Below, piece after piece: positions 10,690-20,467 of a stretch of 36,409 nucleotides of DNA. The notes under the pieces were generated by a model. The model searched no databases. It had not been told where the DNA came from and saw nothing but the letters and a program-made list of their open reading frames with translations. Position 1 is the first letter of the stretch; every line of letters begins with the position of its first letter. Where the stretch lies: positions 1-36,409 of the forward strand of contig RPFO01000321.1 in the NCBI GenBank assembly GCA_009746045.1, written 5' to 3'. This DNA is from Mesostigma viride (Eukaryota > Streptophyta > Mesostigmatophyceae > Mesostigmatales > Mesostigmataceae). The position numbers and the translations under genes were made by a program.

Positions 10690-11359
10690 TCAGGCCACCT
10701 TGCCATTGGGTCCACACATGGGAAACTGCTCCACCACGTGGGCCAACTCTGGCCAGTTCCTGCTGACCTGCAGCACCATGCAAGTCTCAGTAGCCCCTGC
10801 CGGCCACCATCTGGACAGCATAGCGAAAGCATGCCCCAGGAGAGGAGCACCACAGACTGACTCGCCGGGTCCATCACCCAAGTAGAGGACGTCTTGTGCC
10901 TGCTCACCCCTGATCTGTACGCTCACCAGAACTGCAGAAAGGTCTTGACTCTTGACCACAGACCACTTAGCACCTATCAGGGCACCAGCACCCGTAGTGG
11001 CATCAGACGGACCCTAAGTTCCACAGTGTACTTGGGCAACCCTGGATTGCAAAAGAGGTAGAAGTCTCCAAAGGAAAACACCGTCTGGCTGAGCTGGAGG
11101 AAGAAGGAACCAAATCAAAGTCACCCTTCTGAACTGAAAACTCCAACAGCTCCCTGTAGGAAGCCTCTCCCATACTCACTGGCTGCAACTGAGTAAATGC
11201 CTTCTTCAAGGCCTCAGGTAAGGCTGCTAGCATGTCCTGCCCCTCAGTAGGCCTCATATCAAACTCAGGTCCTGGTGACAATGCATACATCCTATGCAGC
11301 AGATGAGCCACAAAAAGGGGAGCCACTCTCATACATGCTGGTGTGCATACATGAACCAC
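10690..11359 (-). pseudogene. Decayed unrecognised ORF near the 3' end of element A
   Basis: Two minus-strand open stretches in different frames read as parts of one protein of about 220 residues. The first (11359-11003) contains FDMRPTEGQDMLAALPEALK and YRELLEFSVQKGDFDLV; the second (about 10990-10690) contains KWSVVKSQDLSAVLVSVQI and VLYLGDGPGESVCGAPLLGH. They join near 11000 through a one-base frame change. The amino-acid pattern looks coding, but no retrotransposon domain was recognised. It ends about 400 bp before A's 3' LTR, so it would be A's last gene. Confidence 0.35.
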
Positions 11360-14025
11360 GTGTCTTAATCATACCAGGCATCAAGCCCTAGGTGAACAAC
11401 TCCATATGTCGGGGTACAACACAGAAGTCACTCTCCATGTGCCATCCAGGCTCAGATCCCCTCAACTATCCTCAGAAGCTGGTCACCAAGATCTGGATGT
11501 CATCTCAGCTTAGTCCCACCAAACTCCCACAAGAGTCCATCCCACTCAACTCAGATCCCAGTCAGATTCGATGAGTCCACATGAATCCAGGAAGGAGTAA
11601 ACAGGGTCAAGGCACCTAAGCCAAACAAGGTGAGGCCACTCCAGGTTCTGGGACACCACCCTCCCCGTCAGCTAGAGTCCACGGGTGAAAGACAAGCCTG
11701 ACATTCCCAGGGATAACGGGTCATCCACAGGGATCCATGCCATGAATACTGACAGCTCTCACTGCTTGATCAGGGCAGGAAGCATAGTGTCATGTAGCAA
11801 GGCTAACCCTCTATACAGCCAACCCCCCATAATTAACTGGGCGGCCAGGGTCCAAGGCTCATCAGGTCATAGCAGGCTGGATGGATGCCAAGAATGCTCA
11901 ATCCTAACACAGGGCTGGCATGAGCTTCTGCTGCAGCAAGTCCAAGGCCCGCTGCATGACACCCGGCAGTCCCCGCAAACTTGGAACGAGGAAACGTCAA
12001 CAGCGCCCCAGGTGGAAGTGCAGTCACCAAGAGACAGGAGCAATCCAGCAGGAAGACGTCGCCAACAGGGTCGCCTCATGAAGAGCAAGGTTATCTCAGA
12101 AGTACGCCCATGATGAAGAGAGGCCGTGGACAGGATTGTCTCCAGTGGGTACCCGTCAGCAGGTTGGGGAGATGAAACAAAGCACAGCCAAAATAGCCCA
12201 CCGATGGCCAGCGAAACCAGGATACCATCTAGTCAGGGATCTATGAGGAGACCCAGAAAAGATGAACTGAAATCCCAAGGTGTCTCCACGCTATGATCCT
12301 CATAGATCTCCTCCCCACCAGAACAAAATTTCCCCCCCTCCAGTCGCACCCACAGGAGTGAGAGTGAGGTAAAGCCACATCTCCTTAGTAGCTATAGTAC
12401 TCTCAACCCATAGCCAGTGGCTTTTTATGAGCCAAGGCACACTATTTCTCCATAAGATGCCTGGGAAACCATCCACAGCCTTGATAGGGATAGCAGAAAA
12501 TCAGTAATGCCTCACCAGCATTATGAACGGTATGCCCCAACTGGTAAAGCGTAGCACACGCTACCCCGCCCATGCAAGGTTTAGACGCAGCCCAATCCCC
12601 TGCACGCCCTGCTCCCCACACAAATCCCCCTCAGCATAACTGGTAAACTGGAGACTACCAGCATGCCTAGTAATTCCACCCTTCTGCTCAGAATAAGCTG
12701 TAATAATCCTGGTATCAGCTTCCCAAGATTGACAGCATAACCTATAGCAGGAACAAACGCCATGGAATACGCATAAGAAGGACAGAGGCCCAGCCAACCA
12801 GAGAAGGGTGGGGGAGGCCTGTCTCTCAGCCCACTGACCCACTGGTGGCCTGCAGGGTCTCTCTATAACGGCGTCCTATGCACCTCATGACTAAAGATGG
12901 GATGGGCACTACAGCAAAGTGTCCAAGACGGAGTTGCATACAGGGCAGCTTGAGAGCAAACTGAAAGCAATCACCAATCAGGCAACTGATGTGCTCAAGC
13001 TTGGCAGGGCCCCCAGCAACAACATCACTCCCCGCAACCATCCAGGTGGCACTACCATGCAAGGTAATGTGGGCATTAGGATCGAAGGAGCCCAAGACAA
13101 GGTTGCACAAGTAGGGCAGCATAAGGGTATGCTGGATGAGGCCATCAGTCATCAAACAGATACACCCTCAGCTTGGCAGGGCCCTATAGCAAGTAGACTG
13201 AACAATGTACGTCCCCCTAGTCAAAGCATGGAAGGTAGTATCCATGTTCGTGAACCACGTAGACTGCCAAATGGTATTAATGTCAGTGTACCACGGATAC
13301 TGATGCATATGAGGCAGGTTGTAAGGGTGGTAAAGGGCTGAATGGGTCCCTCAACAAACCCACACCTCTAAGCTCATGTGAGCCCCCGCCCAGCACCCAG
13401 TAGTCCAACTCCTCAATTAAGAGGCAACGGAGTGGGCACCATTGTCATCACTGTCATGCCAAAGATTCCAGCCGGCCCCACAGTTGTAGCTCCGTTGATC
13501 CCGCCCATCATCCAACCCACAAGGACATCCTACCCATGCAAACATGATGCCAGACCCCCCGTGCAAGCAGTCCTATTCATACAACCATCATGCTGTGCAA
13601 GCAATCAGCTCAAGGGCGGATGGTGTACTATCAAGACAACAAGCCATCCTGGCACCATGCAAGCAAGGATAAGTCCATAGCAGGGCAAAGCAAGGGTAGG
13701 AGGTTACTCATCTGCACACGGCTGGCTTGATGTCCACCAGCTGAGGCAGGACCCAACACAGCGTCAGGAGCAGGCACCAGCATTACAGATACGCGTCACT
13801 TGGGCATCCCCAAGTCACCAGAGTCCCAGCGGCCACCATGCAGTGCTTGATGAAGTCTCCACCATTGAGTGCTTGCAGTCACCACCAACAGCAGTCTATA
13901 GTCCGCCAGGATACTCTCCAGCGTCGCCTCCATGCACCATGTCCGCCATTGACAAGTTACCAATCCCCCACTGGCCTCAAGTCCCCAATAGGCTACTGCC
14001 ACCACGCCCAATCAGCGTTGGACCA
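11360..14025. other. Interior of element A without recognisable genes (left part)
   Basis: C-rich plus strand with recurring CCACCATGCA and ACCATGCAAGG words and only short open frames on both strands. No reverse transcriptase, integrase or protease motif was found. It may be the non-coding body of a large non-autonomous retroelement, or coding sequence decayed beyond recognition. Confidence 0.45.
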
Positions 14026-14032
14026 CCCCCAC

Positions 14033-16318
14033 TGTTAAAATCGAGTTCGAATTTTATTAAATGATAATTTTACGGTAATCAGATTACAAACTCAGAGCCA
14101 AGCCCCCAGCTTAACCCCTAAATGGGCAGAAATACTGCCGATGCATCGGCTGTAACTTCACAATTTTGCAAACCAGATGCCATCCAACCCACCCATATCC
14201 AATGGCTGTCCTTGGGGGCCAAGCATGTCCATGAGTTGCCCTTCGGGTTGGTATATCACAACCTTACATATATGCAGGTTAGGCCATGTATAACTGCCGT
14301 CAAAGTCAGGGGGGTCAAGACGAGCGTTTTCATTTTTGGTAGAATGTGCATTTTGAATTATGTTGTAAGAGCTAGGCACCTACCACTTCAGGGATGATAA
14401 AAAATTAGTTGCTGAACAGTTTGAGCCATTGGGGTCATCATTTGGGTGGGTATACCAGCAGTTACACCCAGTACAGCCCATAGGGGTACCGTTGGTAAAA
14501 AGCAACCAAGGGGGTAGGAGTGGGCATACTACCTACTAATACCTACTAATATGGCCCCCAACCATGCCACACAATACATTTCCCTTCCACAATGATGGGG
14601 AAACATAACTGCATCATCACACTGCCCTTACATGGCACCTATGTGCAGGTGCCACCTTGTCCATGCACGTAGGTAACGTGGTACGGATACCCTACGCAAG
14701 GCATGCATTCTAGGAGGCAGCCACCAACAAACTAGTGATTTTAAGCCTATTTCAGCTTGCCCTAGCAAGGATAAACTAGGCCTAAGCTGCTATAGCTTGC
14801 CAGGTGATGGCCAGCACACCTGGTGGCACATGCTGACAATGGGAAGCTTCTACTCACCGGTTACATGCTTGATGATGCCACAGAGACCAGCCAACTGCCT
14901 CACACTCATGCAATATGTGTGTGGGAAATGTATAACAAACATATATGGAGGTATTCAAACCCATACAGCCTCTAAAACTTATCACCATCACCCTGTGGCA
15001 GGTCAACTGACTGATGGAAGCATCTAAGAAGGGTGTTTTAGAAAGGGGCCAGGCCAGGGTCAAGAAAGAGCATGAATAATGCAAAAAGAATGTGCTACAC
15101 AAGCTAGAACGTATATATAAACGTCAAACATCGATAGGAAAACGATGCTTAAGCTTTACCAGGCATGGATGGCGTTACCTTGGCCTAGGCGGTGGCCGCA
15201 AAATGGCGCATTTCGGCACACCAAAGTTGTGCAGCATGGTCGCTGGATTCGGCGATTTCTGGCCACCCTGGCACGTTTACGACTACTATGTATCATAAAA
15301 AGTACAAAGAAACCAATATATCCTTTAAAATACGCCGGAAAGGTATTGCTGTCAACGTTTCTATCGTCCGGCCTGATCGCAGTTTTTTCCAGCAAGAACG
15401 CTGCCGAAACCTATCAAATGGCATTCCCGCGAACCAAAAATTGGCCTGTATCATCTTTAGGACGTATAAAATCAATTTCCTGAGTTTGGTCAGAAAATTC
15501 GAACGAAAACGTAAATGCCATGCGTGGGCGCAAGCCGCCATGGCCAGGTCGTCGTTTTCCGGAATGCACGTTGTACGCGAAAAAGTACCCTGACCCCTTG
15601 TACTTTGACCGACCAGAACACCTCTATAACTTTGTCAGAAGTATGCAAACCCTAGTACCATGCTGTGAGGAAAATTATAAACTTTCGATCTTCTCAGCTA
15701 AACTTTTCCTAATTCTCAATAGATTTCGCGGCATTTGGTCCCCCGAGAAGGGGCCGACGTGTCGGCTGTAACTCAGTTTTAGGCGGAAAATCGGCAGCCA
15801 GACCATTTAGGGGTTAATTTACCAGCGCAACCATAGCCATTGCCAGCATAGCAGCAACAACCGTTGGACCGCCGCAACACAATGCTGGCTTTTGGATCAT
15901 CATCGTCTGTCAGGCGGCTAGGCTAGCCTGCAGCGCTAGGCACCGACGCAAGCCTGGGAACGCATCTCCGTTACACATCTCCGTTACAACACACCAGCCG
16001 AGTACCGACCAATCGACACACACCAGTATCTCGCCACTTGTCACGCCAGCCGGCAGTACCCAGAATCCTAGTCCGCACCTCAGTACCGGACCAGTGCCGC
16101 GCAGCCAAAGTCTAGGGCGTAACTCACGAGGCATAACGCACACAGCGTAACTTAAATCGTTGTGGATCACACAAGCCAAAATTCAGCCGAACCTCAAAAC
16201 GGCTAAGTCCCAATGCGCTGAATTAACCCGAACGCCTCGAACCACAAAATGGCTAAGTACCGGCACACAATCATTAATTATTTCCATGTGACTGCGAGCT
16301 GAAACCTATAATATAACA
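14033..16318 (-). repeat. 3' LTR of element B, split by element D
   Basis: The first 82 bp (14033-14114, through TTAA) and the rest (15818-16318) match the intact LTR at 32756-33338. The insert accounts for the extra 1703 bp (1699 bp plus a 4-bp duplication), leaving 583 bp. Differences from the other LTR include AATCAGATT versus AATCAGGTT, CCGCGCAGCC versus CCGCACAGCC, and GCGCTGAATT versus GCGCCGAATT. Confidence 0.92.
14115..15813. mobile_element. Element D: non-autonomous piggyBac-like element
   Basis: A 1699-bp insertion in B's LTR flanked by TTAA on both sides (14111-14114 and 15814-15817). Its ends are inverted repeats CCCCTAAATGG / CCATTTAGGGG. A TTAA target duplication with CCC-starting ends is the hallmark of the piggyBac superfamily. 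The intact LTR at 32756 supplies the empty site with a single TTAA. Both ends carry a subterminal palindrome followed by CTGTAACT: GCCGATGCATCGGC at about 14134 and GCCGACGTGTCGGC at about 15755. No transposase is encoded; open frames inside are short and unlike DDE proteins. It would need an enzyme supplied elsewhere. Confidence 0.85.
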
Positions 16319-16340
16319 CCAGCCGCCTTTTTCCCGAGCA
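16319..16340 (-). other. Candidate polypurine tract of element B
   Basis: On the minus strand, GGGAAAAAGGCGGCTGG directly precedes the 3' LTR start TGTTATATT. Position and purine content fit a plus-strand primer site. Confidence 0.5.
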
Positions 16341-16793
16341 GACACACATCCCACCAATCATTATCTCACTCAGCTCGAGAGTAACCGACAGACACCTCAC
16401 CAGGAAGCACTAACACAGGACGCTATGTACTAGGGGAGTCCGCACCCCTCACTTGGCGCCCATTCACGCCCTGGTAGTACAACCAGCATCTGTCAGTAAG
16501 TCAAGTAAGCAAGCGAGAATACAAGACTGATCAAAAGACCACCCTCGGCTCCAACACCAACCACACCCTGAACCCACGGACTTTCACACATCACCAACCA
16601 CAGTCCCCGCCTCCGATCAGGTCCTCAACCCAGGACCATCCCATCAGGTACATCCCCACCAAGATAGAGTTATCCAACCGTACTGGGTCATCCTGAGATG
16701 GGCTCGATCCAGGGGTCATTCCCAGCCCACATGTAATGCGTCCCAACGCCTGCCAGCCTGAAATTCTCATGCCACATGGTCCATTGCCCAGAT
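16341..16793 (-). other. 3' untranslated stretch of element B
   Basis: Between the end of RNase H and the 3' LTR of B. No gene was recognised on either strand. Confidence 0.5.
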
Positions 16794-17134
16794 CTACATC
16801 AAACCCTCCAGCAGTCCTTGCAGATCCCCGAGAGAGCCCCCCATGACCATCCGCAGGAGGCGATACTGGTCGCGCGCCCCAGCGAACAGCTTGGTCAGCG
16901 CATCAGCCGGGTTGAGCTTCCCAGGTAGATGAAGCACGCTCACTGCGTATGACAGTTCCTTGAGTAGTAGGAAATCCAGGTCGCGCGTCCTGGACAGGCT
17001 GTTGAGAATGAAACTCACAAGCGGCTGACTGTCGGTATGCACAGTCGTGGTCAGTACCAAACGAGCATCCAGCCACTTGCCCATCCAGCGCAGAAATTGC
17101 TCTAGATACAGGGACGCCTTGATGCACTCACACA
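16794..17134 (-). pseudogene. RNase H, C-terminal part, of element B
   Basis: The protein reads CIKASLYLEQFLRWMGKWL, then VHTDSQPLVSFILNS, then LHLPGKLNPADALTKL. TDSQ and ADALTK are hallmark positions of Ty1/copia RNase H; AD-LTK marks the end of the domain. The upstream part of the domain lies beyond element C, at 27922-28170. The reading frame is consistent across the insertion once C and one copy of ACACA are discounted. The break inactivates this copy. Confidence 0.85.
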
Positions 17135-17705
17135 TGTTACGTCGCGTAACAATTCGTTGTAGTTACGGACGTAAATTAGGTCCTTGGCCTCGGTTGTTCC
17201 TAGGTTACGTGCAGTTCTAGTTTGGACATGATTGTCCCCGTAACAGTACTGTGGTATAGTGGGTGCCTTTGGGCGCCGCGCCGCGTACTATATTAGTGGT
17301 CCTTATCCTTTTGTAGAATGTAGTGGACAGGCGTGCATCTGTGCACCTGCTTGTGTTTCTGTGTTTCTGCAGGCGAGGGCCAGGTCGGCCCGAGCCTGTT
17401 GGACCGTTGGTGACCATTTATGCACGCTCCACTCCTTGTGTGGTCACTCGGCGTGTGTTAAATGAATTAGCACATATTAGCTTGGGTCACGGCAGTTTAG
17501 TTGTGTTTCCTTCCTCTTTTCCTGGAGTAAACGGGTTTGATTAAATGGCCTATGGCATATTACAGTAGTACATATGTAAATGCATTGAGATCTGGTTCGT
17601 CTCGGTCGTCTTTCGCTAGGGGTGTAAATAGAAGCAGCCTCACTAGTTTAGGTAGTATCAGGACAGGTAGAGGTAGAGGTGGCGGCCGAGGCTTGCGGCG
17701 TAACA
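17135..17705 (+). repeat. 5' LTR of element C
   Basis: A 571-bp TG...CA repeat with inverted ends TGTTACG(TCG) / (CGG)CGTAACA. It differs from the 3' copy at two positions that I noticed: CACGCTCC here versus CACGTTCC, and GGCATATT versus GGCGTATT. Confidence 0.96.
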
Positions 17706-17851
17706 ATGGACTCGGAGGTAGTTTAGATAGAGAGCGAGACGACGATCCTTTGCAACATACGTCATTGAATCAACCCTTCCGCGGCTGGGAAAAAGAAGAC
17801 GACACGTACTTGACAGGTAATGGGCGGGTCGCCGTCAAGCTAGGAGGATAG
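17552..17851 (+). CDS. Possible leader ORF starting inside the LTR of C
   Basis: A 99-codon frame from the ATG at 17552 crosses the LTR end at 17705. It begins MAYYSSTYVNALRS and has an arginine-glycine stretch (RTGRGRGGGRGLRR) and an acidic C-terminus (DRERDDDP, EKEDDTYL). RG-rich tracts can bind RNA. It may be a real short upstream ORF on the genomic transcript or chance. A donor-like CAG|GTAATG at 17817 could splice it onward, but no in-frame acceptor was found. Confidence 0.25.
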   Translation: MAYYSSTYVNALRSGSSRSSFARGVNRSSLTSLGSIRTGRGRGGGRGLRRNNGLGGSLDRERDDDPLQHTSLNQPFRGWEKEDDTYLTGNGRVAVKLGG

Positions 17852-18232
17852 TGCTGCCTGATTCAGGACACGCCCTGCCTAGACGTTAGACCTGCTCGAA
17901 GCGGAAAATCCTTTCGTATATAGCTCCTGCTCCTCGTCTTGTTTCCTTAGAAAGATGGTTTACTGCCGTAGACAGTTGCTGGTTTTGGTTCGACGATAGA
18001 GAGACGGCTAGCGTCTCGTAGATTACCCTTTTTCTGCATCGTGCCTGCTTCGTATTTAGACGACCCTTCGCCGGACGCAGAATTCTTGAAACCGGATACT
18101 TACGACCACCTGGCGCTGGAAACATCGTCCCTACGTGCGTCGTCAATCTGGTTCGGTTTCAGACACCCGAGATAAGTCGCCTTCTCCTCGTTCTCCTCAT
18201 TTGACTGCTCAAGATCTACCAGGTGCGTTACC
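17706..18232 (+). other. Leader of element C with possible primer-binding site
   Basis: Between the 5' LTR and the first clear ORF. Directly after the LTR comes A-TGGACTCGGAGG. TGG two bases after the LTR end is where a tRNA-primed site would start, but it does not match the common initiator-Met site (TGGTATCAGAGC) and I cannot assign the tRNA. The remainder has no other gene. A CAG acceptor-like site lies just before the ATG at 18233. Confidence 0.45.
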
Positions 18233-18625
18233 ATGAGCCAACGGCGATCTTTTACTGCTCCTTCCCATTCTTCTAGCGATAATAGTCTAGCTAAATATTA
18301 CGTAGTGATTACGCCTCAATGGTCCTCCATTTTCCTTTCTTGGTCCGACGCTAGGAAGATCGTTCAGAATCGTGAATATAACGTAATTAGGTATAAGAAA
18401 TTTATGTCCTTTGAAGAAGCTCAGCAGTTCCTTATAGATCATAGCCAAACAGATTTAGGCCTGCATGTACGCCCTACTCCTCATGGTCGCCCTCCAGTAG
18501 AAGCTCTAGTCTTTGCTACCCCTCCTTCTTCTCCCCCTAAACGGGCTGCATCTGCATCTGCTTCAGATACTCCTCTCACTTTGGAGTTTGGTTCCCTATC
18601 CATTACTGTTGTTAAAAAGGATTGA
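18233..18625 (+). CDS. Small protein with RNase-H1-type hybrid-binding (caulimovirus-VI-like) domain
   Basis: 130 residues. Residues about 20-68 read KYYVVITPQWSSIFLSW, then SDARKIVQNREYNVIRYKKF and MSFEEAQQFL. This matches the small domain at the N-terminus of eukaryotic RNase H1 and in the caulimovirus ORF VI protein: YYVV, a GIY/SIF-S-W turn, then K-YK-F-(S/T)-EEA-FL. In known proteins it binds RNA-DNA hybrids or double-stranded RNA. The tail is Pro/Ser/Ala-rich and has no nuclease domain. It is a separate ORF 94 bp upstream of gag, where Ty3-type elements normally have nothing. It might assist reverse transcription or translation of the polycistronic RNA; that role is inference. Confidence 0.7.
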   Translation: MSQRRSFTAPSHSSSDNSLAKYYVVITPQWSSIFLSWSDARKIVQNREYNVIRYKKFMSFEEAQQFLIDHSQTDLGLHVRPTPHGRPPVEALVFATPPSSPPKRAASASASDTPLTLEFGSLSITVVKKD

Positions 18626-18718
18626 TTTTAATTTTGTTCCTGCTGCAGACCTTCAAGGTTTTTCCTTTTTCTTTTGTTGCTTTCTTCTTTTGATTCCTAT
18701 TCCTTTACGTAATTAAAG

Positions 18719-20467
18719 ATGGATCCAGTGGGTGGAGATATGTCGCCTATACCTACCAATAATAATAATAATACTACTACTAATAACATTAACAATAACA
18801 ATACTCGTGGTAACCGACGGGACTCCTTGGAAACGGTACACCATCTCACTCCTCAAGGTATTCTGCGTACCTCACCGCCTTCTCCTGTTGCTGGTGGTCG
18901 CCGTCGTCCCTCAATTACCCCACCTACCTATGAACAACGTATTTCCCAAGTCAGATTTAGTGAGGAACCTTCTTTCGTTGTGAACCAGGCCCCTGCCCCT
19001 TCTGCAACCTTGGCTCACCCCTCCAGCAGGTCCTCACACACTAACAATGCTCCTAGGCCTCCTTCCCACCCTGTGCCTTCAATGCCTGCTATTAACACGG
19101 GTCGTACCTCGGCCCCTGTCGGCCCTTCTGGGCGCCCTAGTGCAGTCCCCTTTTTCCCACCTGCTTCCTGGTCCTACCCTGAGACGGCCTATGAGGCTGC
19201 CCAGGTTCCTACCCGTGTGGCTGATTTAGAAGTTAATAATGATTTCAGTACCATGCCCCTAGATGATAGGAATTATGATCATTTTGCCTATTCCTCTCTT
19301 CGTGAGCAATATACTGTCCCCTTCTCCTATGGGCACCATCCGGAAACGGTGGCTCCCTCTAGACCCCTACCCAAGACTTTTCCTATCCCTTCCTTCTATC
19401 CCGCTTATGTAGCAGTGGAAGATAGTGGCCCTATGGGAAAAACTGATTCTTCTAATCCCCCTAAGCCTCCTGCTCTTCCCCTCTTTGCCAACCTTCCTAA
19501 GCTGGATGTCAAGTCTACCCCTCAACAGTTTTTCACCTTCATTATGTTGCTCACCCAGAACACAGAGTCCTGGCAGAACCACAATAGGTGGCGCCTCTCT
19601 GATGCTGTACTAGTTCCTCATTATCTTACTACCTGCATTACTCCTGAACTTGCTAACCTCATCCAGTGTGAGTCTCTTGCCTCTCATGCCTACCCAAACT
19701 CTGTAGCAGAATTGTTCAAGCGTTTAGAGAACCATTTAGTCCCTCCCGATGCAGATTGGCAGGATAGATTATCCTTTGGCACCTTGCAGCAGGGTACCAA
19801 GTCCTTCAAAGAATATATGAAAGAGTTTGATGCTCAGATGGTACGAATTAGGGATTTGTCGGGTGCAGAAGTACGTGCTCGCTTCCTTCAGGGCCTCAGT
19901 AGACCCTTATTGCGTGAAGTCAAGCGCCAGTTCTCTGCCTACCGTTTTACTGACCTGCCCCTCAAGCATGTGCGTCAGCATCTTTTACGAGTAGCAGATT
20001 TCTTCTCCACACCTTCTCTTCCTACCCGTTCCCGTATTAATAATATAAGCCTTACCCCTGAGGAGGAGAACTCCTATGTAGAAGAATTAGATATCTGTGT
20101 GACTGACCTTTCAGCTCTGGATGTCTCTCATATTACCTGCTATCATTGTAAGGAAGTAGGTCACCTTAAACGTGAGTGCCCCAAGTTCCTTTCGGGTGCT
20201 CCCCCTCATCCCGACGCTCGCCCTCCTCGTACCCCTCAGCGTGCTCCTATTCGTCCCACTTCAGGACGCATTCCTTCAGCTACCCCTAGTAGGCTGAATG
20301 CTGTGCAGACAGGATCCCCAGGGTTCCCCTATGATAATCAGGCTCCCGCACCCTCTTCAATCCCTCGTGACCCTCCAGCAGTGGCTTTTCCGCCAGGGTC
20401 TTCTTCGGGGTTCGTTCCTATGGATTTGGGGGGGAGGGGGAACAGTAGGCCTGTCAGCCGGGGGTAA
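18719..20467 (+). CDS. gag: Gag of element C (capsid-nucleocapsid)
   Basis: 582 residues. The N-terminal third is disordered (Asn repeats at 12-28, then Pro/Ser-rich). Residues about 245-430 form the capsid-type domain (LFANLPKLDVKSTPQQFF, YMKEFDAQMVRIRDLSG, ARFLQGL). A CCHC zinc knuckle (CYHCKEVGHLKREC) lies at about 472-485 and would bind genomic RNA. The C-terminus is proline-rich. The stop at 20467 falls after a G7-A-G5 run (20428-20440) that overlaps the pol frame, which is +1 relative to gag. Gag-Pol is therefore made by +1 shifting in the G run, or this copy carries an extra G. The gene starts at the first in-frame ATG, with a poly-AAT tract just after it. Confidence 0.92.
   Translation: MDPVGGDMSPIPTNNNNNTTTNNINNNNTRGNRRDSLETVHHLTPQGILRTSPPSPVAGGRRRPSITPPTYEQRISQVRFSEEPSFVVNQAPAPSATLAHPSSRSSHTNNAPRPPSHPVPSMPAINTGRTSAPVGPSGRPSAVPFFPPASWSYPETAYEAAQVPTRVADLEVNNDFSTMPLDDRNYDHFAYSSLREQYTVPFSYGHHPETVAPSRPLPKTFPIPSFYPAYVAVEDSGPMGKTDSSNPPKPPALPLFANLPKLDVKSTPQQFFTFIMLLTQNTESWQNHNRWRLSDAVLVPHYLTTCITPELANLIQCESLASHAYPNSVAELFKRLENHLVPPDADWQDRLSFGTLQQGTKSFKEYMKEFDAQMVRIRDLSGAEVRARFLQGLSRPLLREVKRQFSAYRFTDLPLKHVRQHLLRVADFFSTPSLPTRSRINNISLTPEEENSYVEELDICVTDLSALDVSHITCYHCKEVGHLKRECPKFLSGAPPHPDARPPRTPQRAPIRPTSGRIPSATPSRLNAVQTGSPGFPYDNQAPAPSSIPRDPPAVAFPPGSSSGFVPMDLGGRGNSRPVSRG

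Noticed and set aside
13843-14064. Short plus-strand frames just left of the B LTR
   Set aside because: They cross the junction between element A and the B LTR, so they cannot be a single ancestral gene.
15910-16179. 89-codon minus-strand frame in the B LTR, also at 32930-33199
   Set aside because: It is present in both LTRs simply because they are copies of each other; no domain, and an internal LTR gene is not otherwise supported.
17817-18222. Intron joining the LTR leader frame to the hybrid-binding ORF
   Set aside because: Donor CAG|GTAATG and acceptor CTACCAG look plausible, but joining them runs into TGA within four codons and is out of frame with the ORF.
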